Shown here piece by piece: positions 9,077 to 18,067 of a stretch of 64,000 nt of DNA. Position numbers and translations under genes: made by a program. The notes beneath the pieces are model-generated. The model did not search any database and was not told the DNA's origin. It saw only the letters and a program-made list of their open reading frames with translations. Source of the DNA: Hymenobacter sp. BT559 (GTDB lineage Bacteria; Bacteroidota; Bacteroidia; Cytophagales; Hymenobacteraceae); contig NZ_JAELXV010000001.1 in the NCBI RefSeq assembly GCF_016427535.1, positions 1-64,000 of the forward strand. Reading direction: 5' to 3'. Positions within the stretch are counted from its first letter, which is position 1. Each line of letters begins with the position of its first letter.

Positions 9077-9814
9077 ATGATGGCTACCGCTACCCCCGAT
9101 GCCCCACTCATTTCTATGGCGCCCGGCCAGCACGTGCTGGCCACGGCTGCGCAGCAGCAACTCATTGCGCAGGCGGTAGTCGAAATAGCGGCCACGGCTG
9201 ACTTGCACCCTAGTGTCACCATTGTGCACAACATACTTACCGAAGGCGTTGAGTATATGTCGCAACGGGGCCTAAGACTGCTGCAAATCTCCTTGCCCGC
9301 ATTGCGGGCGCTCGGAGCTGAGTACTACCGGCGCTTTTTCAACCCAGTTGATGCCCAAGACTATGTGCCACGGATATATGAGATGCTGCAATCGGCTGAC
9401 CCCACCCAGGTAGTCAGTTTCTTTCAGCAAGTGCGCACCACCGAAAACCCCGAGTACACCTGGTATTTCTCGACCACGCGGGTACTGCTGCGCGATGCAG
9501 AGTCTATACCCCTGCTGCTGATAACGACCGCTAGCCCCGTTGACCCCCTGCACCACGTGACGCATAAGGTGCGCCGGGTGCTCGAAGAAAATACGTTTTT
9601 GCGGCAGCACGCCCCACGCTTTGCCTCCCTCACGCGCCGCGAGCGCGAGGTACTGCGCCTGTTGGCACTGGGCCACACAGCTCCTCAAATCGGCGCCGAG
9701 CTCTTCTTGGCCACCCAAACCGTCGAAACCCACCGCCGCAACCTGCGCCACAAACTGCAAGCCGAATCGCAGTTTGAACTAGGCCAATATGCGCGCGCCT
9801 TCGACCTGATTTAG
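9077..9814 (+). CDS. LuxR-family transcriptional regulator
   Basis: 245 aa. The C-terminal 60 residues are a LuxR helix-turn-helix: LTRREREVLRLLALGHTA, then IGAELFLATQTVETHRRNL. The first 150 residues look like a PAS-type sensing domain (YYRRFFNPVDAQDYVPRI and the WYFSTTRVLL beta region). There is no phosphoacceptor receiver domain, so it is not a response regulator. A second ATG lies one codon downstream (MMAT). The paired palindromes upstream (8846-8930) are plausible targets, perhaps for autoregulation. Target genes unknown. Confidence 0.85.
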   Translation: MMATATPDAPLISMAPGQHVLATAAQQQLIAQAVVEIAATADLHPSVTIVHNILTEGVEYMSQRGLRLLQISLPALRALGAEYYRRFFNPVDAQDYVPRIYEMLQSADPTQVVSFFQQVRTTENPEYTWYFSTTRVLLRDAESIPLLLITTASPVDPLHHVTHKVRRVLEENTFLRQHAPRFASLTRREREVLRLLALGHTAPQIGAELFLATQTVETHRRNLRHKLQAESQFELGQYARAFDLI

Positions 9815-9850
9815 GCCGAAGGCGCGCTGAGTGTTGTCGCTAAGCGGCTG

Positions 9851-11182
9851 CTAGCGCCCTACATAATTGGCCGGGGTGAGGTGGCGTAGCTCGGCTTTCA
9901 CACTTTCGGGTACGTCCAGGCCCTCTACAAACTCGGCTATGGTGGCTGCCGAAATGGCCTCACCCGTGCGCGTGAGCTGCTTGAGGGCGTTGTAGGGGTC
10001 GGGATAGTTTTCGCGTCGCAAAATTGTCTGAATCGCCTCGGCTAGCACAGCCCAGTTGGCATCAAGGTCACGCTGCAGGGCACTTTCGTCGAGTGCTAGT
10101 TTGCCCAGGCCCCGCCCAATGGCGTTGAGGGCGATGAGAATGTGACCTAGGGGCACGCCTAGGTTGCGTAGCACCGTCGAGTCGGTAAGGTCGCGCTGCA
10201 GGCGCGAGATGGGCAGCTTGGCCGCAAAGTGCTCTAGCAGGGCGTTAGCCACGCCTAGGTTGCCTTCCGCGTTCTCAAAGTCGATGGGGTTGACCTTGTG
10301 GGGCATGGCCGACGAACCTACTTCCCCGGCCTTCAGCGTTTGCTTAAAGTACCCCATCGAAATGTACTGCCACACGTCGCGGCACAGGTCAATGAGAATG
10401 GTATTCAGGCGCTTCCAGCCGTCGCAGAAAGCTGCCAGGTTGTCATAGGGTTCGATTTGGGTGGTGGGGAAGGTGCGCGTCAGCCCTAAGGTATCTTGCA
10501 CGAACTGCTCGGCAAATGCGTGCCAGTCGGTGCTAGGGTAAGCGGCGAAGTGCGCGTTGAAGCCGCCCGTAGCGCCCCCAAACTTAGCCGCGTAGGGCAC
10601 TTGGTGCAGCAGCGCCAGTTGCCCGGCTAGCCGGGCTTCAAACACCTGCAGCTCCTTACCCAGCCGCGTGGGCGAGGCCGGCTGCCCGTGGGTGCGTGCC
10701 AGCATGGGCACGCCTACCCAGCCAGCCGCTAGCCCAGCTAGCTGCGCCTGCAATTGCGCGAAGCGGGGCAGCAAGGAATCGTTCATTGCCTCCTTGAGGC
10801 TGAGCGGGATAGCGGTATTGTTGACATCCTGCGACGTAAGGCCGAAGTGAATGAACTCTAGATAGTTGCCTAGGTCTAGCTTCGTAAACTCATCGCGCAG
10901 GTAGTACTCCACAGCCTTCACGTCGTGGTTAGTTACGGCTTCGTGCGCTTTGATAGCCTGGGCCTCGGCTTCGCCAAACTGCTCGTAGAGGCCGCGCAGG
11001 GCCGGGAACACAGTAGCGGGTACGGCTGCCAACTGGGGCAGCGTCACTTCGCAGAGCGCAATGAAGTATTCTACCTCCACCCGCACCCGGTAGCGCATCA
11101 GGGCCAGCTCCGAAAAATAGGGGCTGAGCGGGGCGGTTTGGCGCTGGTAGCGGCCATCGAGGGGCGAAAGAGCAGTAAGCAT
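9851..11182 (-). CDS. purB: Adenylosuccinate lyase
   Basis: 443 aa from the chosen ATG at 11182 (MLTALSPLDGRYQ, the usual N-terminus). An upstream in-frame ATG at 11254 would add 24 non-conserved residues. The fumarase/aspartase-superfamily signature SSAMPHKVNPIDFENAEG is intact, as is the MLARTHGQPASPTRLGKE region with its catalytic His. The enzyme splits adenylosuccinate to AMP and fumarate and also acts on SAICAR in purine synthesis. It stands alone between oppositely oriented genes. Confidence 0.95.
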   Translation of the reverse strand: MLTALSPLDGRYQRQTAPLSPYFSELALMRYRVRVEVEYFIALCEVTLPQLAAVPATVFPALRGLYEQFGEAEAQAIKAHEAVTNHDVKAVEYYLRDEFTKLDLGNYLEFIHFGLTSQDVNNTAIPLSLKEAMNDSLLPRFAQLQAQLAGLAAGWVGVPMLARTHGQPASPTRLGKELQVFEARLAGQLALLHQVPYAAKFGGATGGFNAHFAAYPSTDWHAFAEQFVQDTLGLTRTFPTTQIEPYDNLAAFCDGWKRLNTILIDLCRDVWQYISMGYFKQTLKAGEVGSSAMPHKVNPIDFENAEGNLGVANALLEHFAAKLPISRLQRDLTDSTVLRNLGVPLGHILIALNAIGRGLGKLALDESALQRDLDANWAVLAEAIQTILRRENYPDPYNALKQLTRTGEAISAATIAEFVEGLDVPESVKAELRHLTPANYVGR

Positions 11183-11322
11183 GGGGCGTAGATGCGGACT
11201 AGTGGAAGCCTGGTAACATAGGCGCTGCAAAGCTAGGGACGGCTTGCCGACCACCTAGGAGCCTCAAGGCAAGACCTGCCTTAAATACGTATGCCTGCAT
11301 CAAGCGCAACTAAACCCTATCT

Positions 11323-11330
11323 TACCTTTG
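11323..11330 (+). promoter_or_regulatory. Bacteroidota -7 box TACCTTTG
   Basis: An exact TAnnTTTG match ending 5 nt before the ATG at 11336. Transcription would begin about at that ATG, so it supports 11336 rather than the upstream ATG (11291) as start of the transglycosylase gene. A clear -33 TTG at the usual distance is not seen. Confidence 0.5.
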
Positions 11331-11335
11331 TGACA

Positions 11336-13501
11336 ATGCGTTTATCCGTTGTTGCCAAAAAACGAATTCTTTACACAGTGGCTGGCCTCGTGGCTGTGCT
11401 GCTGCTGGCCGTATTGTTGTTCTTGTGGAAGCGCCAGCAATTGCTGACTTATGCGCTGAGCGAGGTCAAAACTCGCGTCGAGCGTAAGTATCCCGCCAAG
11501 CTCACCCTAGGGCCGGCCCGCTTCACAGGGTTCAGCACCGTCGAAATCAGTGGTATGAGCCTAGTGCCCACCGCGGCGGCTGGCCCCGGTGCGGCCGGCG
11601 ATACGCTGCTCACCGCCCAGCGCCTGCAAGCGGGCCTGAGCGTGCGCTCGCTCTTTGCGGGGCGGCCGGTGTTCAGCGAGTTGCAAATAGACCGGGCCCA
11701 CCTCACGGCGCGCAAAGACGCCAATGGGGCCAACAATTTCTCTTTCTTGCTGCGCAAAAGCAAGAAGCCGGTAGTGCGCCGCGATACGGCCTTAGGTCGT
11801 AATTATGGCCTGCTGCTCAACCAAGTGGTCGACGCTGGCTTTGGCAGCGTGCCGGGCCAGGCCAATTTCCGGCAGTCGGTAGTAACCTATAGCAGCCCGC
11901 GTCACCAAGTGCAGCTTACCATGCCGCGGCTAAGCTTCGAGGATGGCCAAGTACGCGGCCAACTCACGGCGGTGGTCGACTCGGTAGTAAACGAGATAGG
12001 GGTGAGCGGTAACATTGAGCCCGGCGACTACGCTACCGACCTCAAGCTATTTGGAGTCAAGAATTCGGTGCAGGTGCCCTATGTAGCGCGGCGCTTTGGG
12101 GCGCTAGTGTCGTTCGATACCATCCGGGTGCAGCTGGCCGGCAAGGACTTTAAAAGCGACGACCAGACGGGCGGCCAACTGACGGTGCGGGGCTCGGTAG
12201 CTGCCACCAACTTCAGCTTTTTCCACAAGCGCCTGGCCTCCGAAGACATTATTGTGCACTACGGGCAGCTAGAGTTTGTGGCTACCCTAGGGCGCGGCAC
12301 ATTCTCACTCGACCCCGGCACGCGCGCCACGCTCAACCAGATTGTGGTGCACCCCGAAATTGCGGTGCGCCTCAAGCCGCGCCTGGCCGTCAGCCTCAAG
12401 GTAGACTCGGACCCCACGGCTACCACCGCGTTCTTCAACTCGCTGCCCACTGGCATGTTCGACGTAGTAGCGGGCACCCAGGGCACAGGTACGCTCAGCT
12501 ACCACCTGCAAGCCAGCGTGGACATGGCTCAGGTCGATAGCCTCAAGCTCAGCTCGTCGCTGACTCCGAGCAAAGATTTTAGCATCAAGCGCTTTGGTAC
12601 CGAAGACCTCAGCATGCTGGAGCGTGAGTTTCCGTACACGGCTTACAACGACAAAGGCGATTCGCTACGCACCTTCCCGGTGGGGCCAAGCAATCCCGAC
12701 TTCACGCCCTTCGCTAGCGTATCGCCTTTCCTCTGGAAGGCTATTCTCACTTCAGAAGACCCTAGGTTCTTTACCCACCACGGCTTTATGGAGAAGGCGT
12801 TTGTCAACGCCGCTATCGCCGATATTAAAGAGCGGCGCTTTGCCCGCGGCGGTAGTACCCTGAGTATGCAGCTGGTTAAGAACGTGTTTCTGAACCGCCA
12901 GAAGACCATCGGCCGCAAAGCCGAGGAAATGCTGATAGTGTGGCTTATCGAGAACTGGCTGGTCGAGCGCACCAAGACGCTGACCAAGGAGCGCATGTTC
13001 GAGATTTACCTCAACATTGTGGAGTGGGGACCCAGCAAGTACAAGTGGCCCAGCGGCAAGCGCGGCGTGTACGGGGTGAAAGAAGCAGCGCTGTTTTACT
13101 ACGGTAAGCGGCCCAGCGAGCTCAACCTCGACGAGAGCTTGTATCTCATCAGCATCATTCCTAAGCCCAAATACTACCGGCAGTCGTTTGACAGCTACGG
13201 CGGGCTGCGCGGCTCTACACGCTGGTTTTTCCGCCTCATTGGCGACCTGATGGAGCAGAAGGGCTTGATTACGAGCAGCCAGCGCAATAGCATTGGGTAC
13301 TCGGTAAATCTGAACGGCCCGGCCCGCACGTACATCGTGACGGCCCGCGATACCACCCGCAGCGTGCAGCCAGGCGATACGGCCCAGTTTGCCCCCCTCA
13401 ACCTCATCGACCTGCTGAACACGGGCACGCAGCCTGCTCCTGCCGCGGGCGCCACCCCGCCCACTGGCACCGAAGCCCCAGCCCAAAACCCGCGCCCTTA
13501 G
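11336..13501 (+). CDS. Monofunctional peptidoglycan transglycosylase (GT51)
   Basis: 721 aa from the ATG at 11336. An N-terminal membrane anchor (about residues 9-33) is followed by about 430 residues of beta-rich, AsmA-like sequence, then a GT51 domain. The GT51 motifs are clear: SEDPRFFTHHGF with the first catalytic Glu, ARGGSTLSMQLVKN, and MFEIYLNIVEWGP with the second Glu, then GVKEAALFYYGK. There is no penicillin-binding transpeptidase domain; the tail is Pro/Thr-rich. It should polymerise lipid II into glycan strands on the periplasmic face. The long region between anchor and GT51 is unusual compared with MtgA-type enzymes. Confidence 0.85.
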   Translation: MRLSVVAKKRILYTVAGLVAVLLLAVLLFLWKRQQLLTYALSEVKTRVERKYPAKLTLGPARFTGFSTVEISGMSLVPTAAAGPGAAGDTLLTAQRLQAGLSVRSLFAGRPVFSELQIDRAHLTARKDANGANNFSFLLRKSKKPVVRRDTALGRNYGLLLNQVVDAGFGSVPGQANFRQSVVTYSSPRHQVQLTMPRLSFEDGQVRGQLTAVVDSVVNEIGVSGNIEPGDYATDLKLFGVKNSVQVPYVARRFGALVSFDTIRVQLAGKDFKSDDQTGGQLTVRGSVAATNFSFFHKRLASEDIIVHYGQLEFVATLGRGTFSLDPGTRATLNQIVVHPEIAVRLKPRLAVSLKVDSDPTATTAFFNSLPTGMFDVVAGTQGTGTLSYHLQASVDMAQVDSLKLSSSLTPSKDFSIKRFGTEDLSMLEREFPYTAYNDKGDSLRTFPVGPSNPDFTPFASVSPFLWKAILTSEDPRFFTHHGFMEKAFVNAAIADIKERRFARGGSTLSMQLVKNVFLNRQKTIGRKAEEMLIVWLIENWLVERTKTLTKERMFEIYLNIVEWGPSKYKWPSGKRGVYGVKEAALFYYGKRPSELNLDESLYLISIIPKPKYYRQSFDSYGGLRGSTRWFFRLIGDLMEQKGLITSSQRNSIGYSVNLNGPARTYIVTARDTTRSVQPGDTAQFAPLNLIDLLNTGTQPAPAAGATPPTGTEAPAQNPRP

Positions 13502-13568
13502 CCGCCACTGAACTTCCCGGCCCGATTTTGGTTATCAGCAGCTTACCACCTTCAACTCTTAGCACCTC

Positions 13569-14144
13569 ATGAAATTTACTGCGCTTGCCCTGGCTGCCGC
13601 CGCTACGCTCAGCCTGGCTTTCATTAACCCCCAGCCTGCCCCGATGAACCCTACCGCCACCGCCGCCGCTTCTGGCACCGTCTATGACTTCACGGTCAAG
13701 ACCATCGATGGCAAAGACGTGAAATTGAGCAAGTACAAAGGCAAGAAAATTCTTATTGTGAACACCGCTTCGAAGTGCGGCTACACCCCGCAGTATAAGG
13801 AGCTGGAAGAGCTGTCGAAGAAATACGCGGGCAAAGTGACGGTGCTGGGCTTCCCGTCCAATAGCTTCAACCAAGAGCTGGCTTCGAATGAGGAAGTATC
13901 ATCGTTCTGCGAAAAGAACTACGGCGTAACGTTCCCACTGTTTTCTACCGTGTCGGTAAAAGGCGATGATGCTACTCCGCTGTTTAAATTCTTGGCTGAC
14001 AAAGACAAGAACGGTACTGTAAGCGAAGCGCCGAGCTGGAATTTCTGCAAATACCTGGTTAACGAAAAAGGGCAGGTAGTGAAATTCTACCCCTCTAAAG
14101 TGAAACCGCTGAGCGAGGAGCTCGTGGCTGACATCACCAAATAA
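13569..14144 (+). CDS. Glutathione peroxidase family, secreted
   Basis: 191 aa with an N-terminal hydrophobic signal ending near SLAFINPQPA, so probably exported. The thioredoxin-fold core has the peroxidatic Cys in NTASKCGYTPQY, where animal enzymes have Sec, and the conserved Trp-Asn pair in SWNFCKYLV. The usual FPCNQF motif reads FPSNSF, so both the resolving-type Cys and the catalytic Gln are replaced. Activity may therefore differ from standard thioredoxin-dependent peroxidases. It reduces hydroperoxides in known relatives. It starts 67 nt after the transglycosylase gene. Confidence 0.9.
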   Translation: MKFTALALAAAATLSLAFINPQPAPMNPTATAAASGTVYDFTVKTIDGKDVKLSKYKGKKILIVNTASKCGYTPQYKELEELSKKYAGKVTVLGFPSNSFNQELASNEEVSSFCEKNYGVTFPLFSTVSVKGDDATPLFKFLADKDKNGTVSEAPSWNFCKYLVNEKGQVVKFYPSKVKPLSEELVADITK

Positions 14145-14161
14145 GGTTAAGTTATACCTAT

Positions 14162-14271
14162 AAAACTGTCATGCTGAGCTTGACGAAGCATCTTGCGTAG
14201 TGCGCTTACTTCTGAAGAGAAGAGCTGCTGTACCGCACAAGATGCTTCGCCAAGCTCAGCATGACAGTTTT
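14162..14271. repeat. Imperfect inverted repeat of about 36-bp arms
   Basis: Left arm 14162-14196 and right arm 14234-14271 are complementary except for one substitution and a two-base insertion, with a 37-nt centre. The arm contains GTCATGCTGAGCTTG, a form typical of dispersed intergenic repeats in Hymenobacter-type genomes as I know them. It would act as a terminator after the peroxidase gene. The first in-frame ATG of menA (14261) falls inside the right arm. Confidence 0.7.
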
Positions 14272-14290
14272 GTTATCTGCTATTTCTTTA

Positions 14291-15184
14291 ATGTCTCCTT
14301 GGATTTCCGCGTTTCGCCCTCGCACGCTGCCGCTCGCGCTGGCCAGCATTCTCACGGGCGCATTTCTGGCTAAGTCGGCCGGGCAGTTTAACTGGCCGGT
14401 GGTAGCGCTGGCAGCCCTCACTACTATTCTGCTGCAGATACTTAGCAACCTAGCCAACGACTACGGCGATTCGCAGAATGGGGCCGATAGCGTGCACCGC
14501 CAAGGTCCACTGCGTGCTGTGCAGAGCGGCGCCATTACGCCCGCCGAAATGAAGCGCGCGATGTGGGCCTTCGGTTTGGCAGCGCTGGTGAGCGGGGTGG
14601 CCTTGCTGCTCGTGGCCCTGGGCTTTAAGGCTGCGTGGGTGCTGCTGGCCTTTTTTGTGCTTGGGCTCAGCGCCATTTGGGCGGCTGTAAACTACACAGC
14701 AGGCTCGCGGCCCTATGGCTACGCGGGGCTGGGCGATGTGTCAGTTTTCCTCTTCTTTGGGATAGTAGGGGTGTGCGGCACGTATTTTTTGCAAACCCGC
14801 ACCTTACCGCTGGCGGTGCTGCTGCCCGCCGCGGCCCTAGGGTGCTTTGCCACTGCCGTGCTCAATGTCAATAATATCCGGGACATTGTTTCGGATAAGC
14901 TGGCGGGTAAAATAACTGTGCCAGTGCGACTAGGGCCGCAGCACGCCCGCCGCTACCACTGGCTGCTGCTCGTGCTGGGCGTAGGCGCGGCTGTGATATA
15001 TGTGGCCCTCAACTACCATTCGCCCTGGCAGTGGCTGTTTGTGCTTAGCCTACCATTGTTTCTCTTTAATGGCCGGCAGGTGTGGGCGCGCCAAGAGTCG
15101 ATGCATCTCGACCCGCTCCTTAAGCAAATGGCTTTGAGTACGCTGGTGTTTACGCTGCTGTTTGGCCTAGGCCAAGTCATTTAA
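14291..15184 (+). CDS. menA: 1,4-dihydroxy-2-naphthoate polyprenyltransferase
   Basis: 297 aa from ATG 14291 (MSPWISAFRPRTLP). The longer frame from 14261 begins inside the inverted repeat and is unlikely. Eight to nine hydrophobic helices. The first Asp-rich prenyl-diphosphate motif is NDYGDSQNGAD, and the second is NNIRDIVSDKLAGK. This is the UbiA-superfamily enzyme that joins the isoprenoid tail to DHNA at the membrane, next to last in menaquinone synthesis. No other men gene is adjacent. Confidence 0.92.
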   Translation: MSPWISAFRPRTLPLALASILTGAFLAKSAGQFNWPVVALAALTTILLQILSNLANDYGDSQNGADSVHRQGPLRAVQSGAITPAEMKRAMWAFGLAALVSGVALLLVALGFKAAWVLLAFFVLGLSAIWAAVNYTAGSRPYGYAGLGDVSVFLFFGIVGVCGTYFLQTRTLPLAVLLPAAALGCFATAVLNVNNIRDIVSDKLAGKITVPVRLGPQHARRYHWLLLVLGVGAAVIYVALNYHSPWQWLFVLSLPLFLFNGRQVWARQESMHLDPLLKQMALSTLVFTLLFGLGQVI

Positions 15185-15187
15185 TAA

Positions 15188-15264
15188 ACTTCCTACCACA
15201 AGCAGCCGCCCTGCTGACGAACTCAATCGGTTCGTCAGCAGGGCGGCTGCTTGTGGTAGGAAGT
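15188..15264. terminator. Perfect 35-bp hairpin between menA and dnaX
   Basis: Arms 15188-15222 and 15230-15264 are perfectly complementary with a 7-nt loop. It lies between convergent menA and dnaX and can act as terminator for both. The arm is far longer and more perfect than a normal intrinsic terminator and no long T-run follows. Confidence 0.7.
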
Positions 15265-15277
15265 CTAAGTAGAGGGG

Positions 15278-17329
15278 TTAGAAATCGGCATCCAACCCTA
15301 AGCGCTGCTTCATTTCCTGCAGGGCTGGGTACTTCTCGGCCAGGTAAGCAAACTTGTCGTTGGAGGTATAAAGCTTGCGGCCAGTAGGGGCGGCAGCGGC
15401 TACCTCTGTCTGTACAATGAGGCCAGGGTGGCCGGTGCGCCGCCGTAGCTCGGCCATAAACTCAGCCCGGAAGTCATTGAACTGCACCACCTGCACTGGG
15501 TTATCCACGGTAAGGACGATGACGTGGTTAGCGTCGGCTGATACGGGGCGGTTCAGTACCATATAGTCGCTCATCTTATCCTGGGCCCGGCGCTCGTCGG
15601 CAAGCTGCTGCCACACACTGCGCAGTAGCTCGGGGTCGATGGGCGCTAGCGGACCCGTAGTGGCCGGCTCTGGCACCTGGTTTTTGTCCTTGTTGCTTGG
15701 CGCTTGGGGCTGCGCCGCGGCCGTGTTCACGTCGCGCAAGTTGGGCAGGCGGCTACCTAGGCTGGGTAGCTTTGGCAGCGCCGGCATAGATGGCGCGGGT
15801 GGGGGCGCAGCACTGGGCCGCACGTCGGTGGGGCGGTGGTTAGGTTCCAGGCCCTGCATGCTAGGCCGGCCGGTTTCGACGTGCGGTAGTGTGTCGCGCA
15901 CTTGGTGGCGCGGCGTCACAGGCTCCAAGGGAGCTTCCTCGATGCTGGGAGTGGCATGTAATTCAACCACACCATTCTCAACGGGTAGCGGCTCCGGTCC
16001 ATCGGCCGGCGCCGGCGCGTGAACCAAGGGGCGCCCCTGAGTCTCTGAGCTGGGAGCCCGGGGTGGGGTAGGGGCGCTGCTAGCTGTCGGCGCACTGGGG
16101 GCTGGCGTGTAGGCAGCCGGAGCCGTGTGGCTCTGGCTGCTCGCCGCTGGGGCCGCGGCCTCGGTGCTTAGGCTACTAGTTTTTTTTTTAGCCTCACCGC
16201 CAGCGGCGGGTGTGAGGTCGCGCACAAACTGCACCGCCCCATTGAGGTAAGCCAGTTTCATGAGCGTGAGCTCGACGTGCAGGCGCTGGTTTTTAGCTTG
16301 CTTAAAGTCGCGGTCGCACTGGCTTACTAGGTTCAGGGCCGAGAGCAAGAAGGGAAGCGGCGCAGCCTGGGCTTGGCGCACATACTGCTGCCGGATATTA
16401 TCCGACACTTCGAGTAGCTGCACCGTCACGGGGTCTTTGCACACGAGCAGGCCGCGTAGGTGCTCGGCGGTGCCCACCACGAAGTTGTGTAGGTCGAAGC
16501 CCTGCTGCATTACCGAGTCGAGGAGCAATAGCGCAGCCGACAGGTTTTCGCGCAGCAGCGCATCTACCAGCCGAAAGTAGTAGTCGTAGTCCAGCACGTG
16601 GAGGTTCTGCACCACGTCTTTGTACGTCAGATTGTTGCCCGCAAAGGTTACCTGCTGGTCGAACATCGAGAGCGCGTCGCGCAAGCCACCGTCGGCCTTC
16701 TGGGCCAGCAGGTGCAGCGCGTCGTCGTCGGCCGCCACGCCTTCGCTGGTGGCCACGTAGCGCAGGTGCTCGCGAATGTCCTCAACCCGAATGCGATTGA
16801 AGTCAAAAATCTGGCAGCGCGACAAGATGGTGGGGATAATCTTGTGGCGCTCGGTGGTGGCCAGAATAAAGATGGCGTAGCTCGGCGGCTCTTCTAGCGT
16901 CTTCAAAAAGGCGTTGAAGGCCGCGTTGGAGAGCATGTGCACCTCGTCGATGATGTAAATCTTGTAGCGGCCCTGCTGCGGCGCGTAGCGCACCTGCTCT
17001 ACCAGCGAGCGAATATCCTCGACCGAGTTGTTCGACGCGGCATCTAACTCATGCACGTTGAAGGATGCATTCTCCTGAAAAGCTACGCACGAGGTGCACA
17101 CGCCACAGGCTTCAGCCTCGGGTGTGAGGTTGGTGCAGTTGATGGTCTTGGCCAGAATGCGGGCGCAGGTGGTTTTGCCCACGCCCCTAGGTCCGCAAAA
17201 TAGGAACGCCTGCGCTAAGTGCTGGCTCTGAATAGCATTTTGCAGCGTGGTAGTGACGTGCTGCTGCCCCACCACGCTTCTGAACGTGGCCGGGCGATAC
17301 TTGCGGGCCGAAACAACAAAATTTTCCAT
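15278..17329 (-). CDS. dnaX: DNA polymerase III subunit gamma/tau
   Basis: 683 aa from ATG 17329 (MENFVVSARKYRPATF). The clamp-loader ATPase has Walker A GPRGVGKTT, a four-Cys zinc site (C at NCTNL, then ACGVCTSC), Walker B IIDEVHML and an SRC arginine-finger motif. A Pro/Ala/Thr-rich linker (about 395-550) leads to a C-terminal tau-like domain. It loads sliding clamps at the replication fork. The upstream ATG (17380) is rejected because a -7 box TATCTTTG lies between it and 17329. Confidence 0.95.
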   Translation of the reverse strand: MENFVVSARKYRPATFRSVVGQQHVTTTLQNAIQSQHLAQAFLFCGPRGVGKTTCARILAKTINCTNLTPEAEACGVCTSCVAFQENASFNVHELDAASNNSVEDIRSLVEQVRYAPQQGRYKIYIIDEVHMLSNAAFNAFLKTLEEPPSYAIFILATTERHKIIPTILSRCQIFDFNRIRVEDIREHLRYVATSEGVAADDDALHLLAQKADGGLRDALSMFDQQVTFAGNNLTYKDVVQNLHVLDYDYYFRLVDALLRENLSAALLLLDSVMQQGFDLHNFVVGTAEHLRGLLVCKDPVTVQLLEVSDNIRQQYVRQAQAAPLPFLLSALNLVSQCDRDFKQAKNQRLHVELTLMKLAYLNGAVQFVRDLTPAAGGEAKKKTSSLSTEAAAPAASSQSHTAPAAYTPAPSAPTASSAPTPPRAPSSETQGRPLVHAPAPADGPEPLPVENGVVELHATPSIEEAPLEPVTPRHQVRDTLPHVETGRPSMQGLEPNHRPTDVRPSAAPPPAPSMPALPKLPSLGSRLPNLRDVNTAAAQPQAPSNKDKNQVPEPATTGPLAPIDPELLRSVWQQLADERRAQDKMSDYMVLNRPVSADANHVIVLTVDNPVQVVQFNDFRAEFMAELRRRTGHPGLIVQTEVAAAAPTGRKLYTSNDKFAYLAEKYPALQEMKQRLGLDADF

Positions 17330-17343
17330 ACGAGATACTCCTA

Positions 17344-17351
17344 CAAAGATA
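17344..17351 (-). promoter_or_regulatory. -7 box TATCTTTG of dnaX
   Basis: Read on the minus strand, an exact TAnnTTTG ends 14 nt before the dnaX ATG at 17329. A TTG occurs about 15 nt further upstream as a possible -33 element. Confidence 0.6.
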
Positions 17352-17538
17352 CCCTCCCGGTCGGGCCAATGCCAGCCCACTTGCCGCCCAACCGACCTAG
17401 GCGCCTAGCTAAGTAGGCGCTCCTACAACAACTTTGGGCTAGTTAGAATTTCCGGTGAGTGGCCAGCCGCATAGGGCCCAAATAGGTGCTACCTAGGGAA
17501 CAAAAAGCTGTTCCGAAACATTTACTTCATACAGCGCG

Positions 17539-17546
17539 TATCTTTG
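17539..17546 (+). promoter_or_regulatory. -7 box TATCTTTG of ssrA
   Basis: An exact TAnnTTTG 41 nt before the mature tmRNA 5' end. This gives a precursor with a leader of about 35 nt, to be removed by RNase P. Confidence 0.65.
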
Positions 17547-17587
17547 CGCCCCGCTTCTTCGGAGGCGGACCTCGTTCTTTCTAAATT

Positions 17588-17956
17588 GGGGATGACCGGA
17601 ATTGACAGCTTGTGCAAGTCACGGGTAAGCGTGTCGGGAGTTGATGGAAGCTCTCCCGCCAAAAAATCTATCAAAAAACAATCGGCGACTATTCGTACGC
17701 CATGGCTGCCTAGTTTAGAACTACGCACTGCCATCGTGCCGCCCGGGTAAGTTTTTACACCTGGGAGTTCGGCGCGTCGTAAGTAGAAACTAGCCTTCGG
17801 AGAGCTGTGATTCGGAGGCGAAAATCAACTGCAGCTAAGGGAGTTTCAAGGGCCTGATGTGCGCCTGGAACGCTTCGAAAATTCAAGCATAGATACACAC
17901 GTAGAAAGCACGTTGGCTTCCTTGTCTGGACCAGGGTTCGAATCCCTGCATCTCCA
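17588..17956 (+). ncRNA. ssrA: Transfer-messenger RNA
   Basis: 369 nt. The 5' end GGGGATGACCGGAATTGAC and the 3' T-arm CAGGGTTCGAATCCCTG with CATCTCC are the tRNA-like half; GGGGATG pairs with CATCTCC. CCA is not encoded. The tag reading frame resumes at 17684 (GGC) and ends with TAG at 17711-17713, giving GDYSYAMAA, close to the GEESYAMAA type known in related Bacteroidota. It rescues stalled ribosomes together with SmpB. Its 3' end (from 17945) forms part of the attachment site of the element that follows, and insertion restores the gene end. Confidence 0.93.
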
Positions 17957-17971
17957 CTGAAAACCCCGTTT
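17945..17971 (+). other. attL: left 27-bp direct repeat of the element
   Basis: 27 bp identical to 58066-58092. It starts in the 3' side of the tmRNA T-arm and runs through the acceptor end into the terminator stem. The sequences diverge on both sides. Integration into the 3' end of ssrA with the gene kept intact is a well known habit of tyrosine-recombinase elements. Confidence 0.85.
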
Positions 17972-17994
17972 CCGACCCGGAAGCGGGGTTTTTT
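17960..17994 (+). terminator. Terminator after ssrA
   Basis: ACCCCG and CGGGGT arms around a GC-rich centre, followed by TTTTTT. Its first half is within the 27-bp att repeat; the version at 58081-58117 has a different loop but keeps the stem. Confidence 0.8.
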
Positions 17995-18067
17995 CGTTTA
18001 CAGGGGACGTTTTAGGGGACAAAGCCGAAAAATTTGTTAATCAGGCTCGTAATTGCTGCTTTAAATG

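Noticed and set aside
9272-9760. Antisense open frame opposite the LuxR-type gene
   Set aside because: The plus-strand product has a full LuxR helix-turn-helix; the opposite frame shows no domain or start signal.
12752-13486. Long open frame (244 codons) antisense to the transglycosylase gene
   Set aside because: It is the mirror of a GC-rich gene with clear GT51 motifs; long antisense frames are expected from that codon use.
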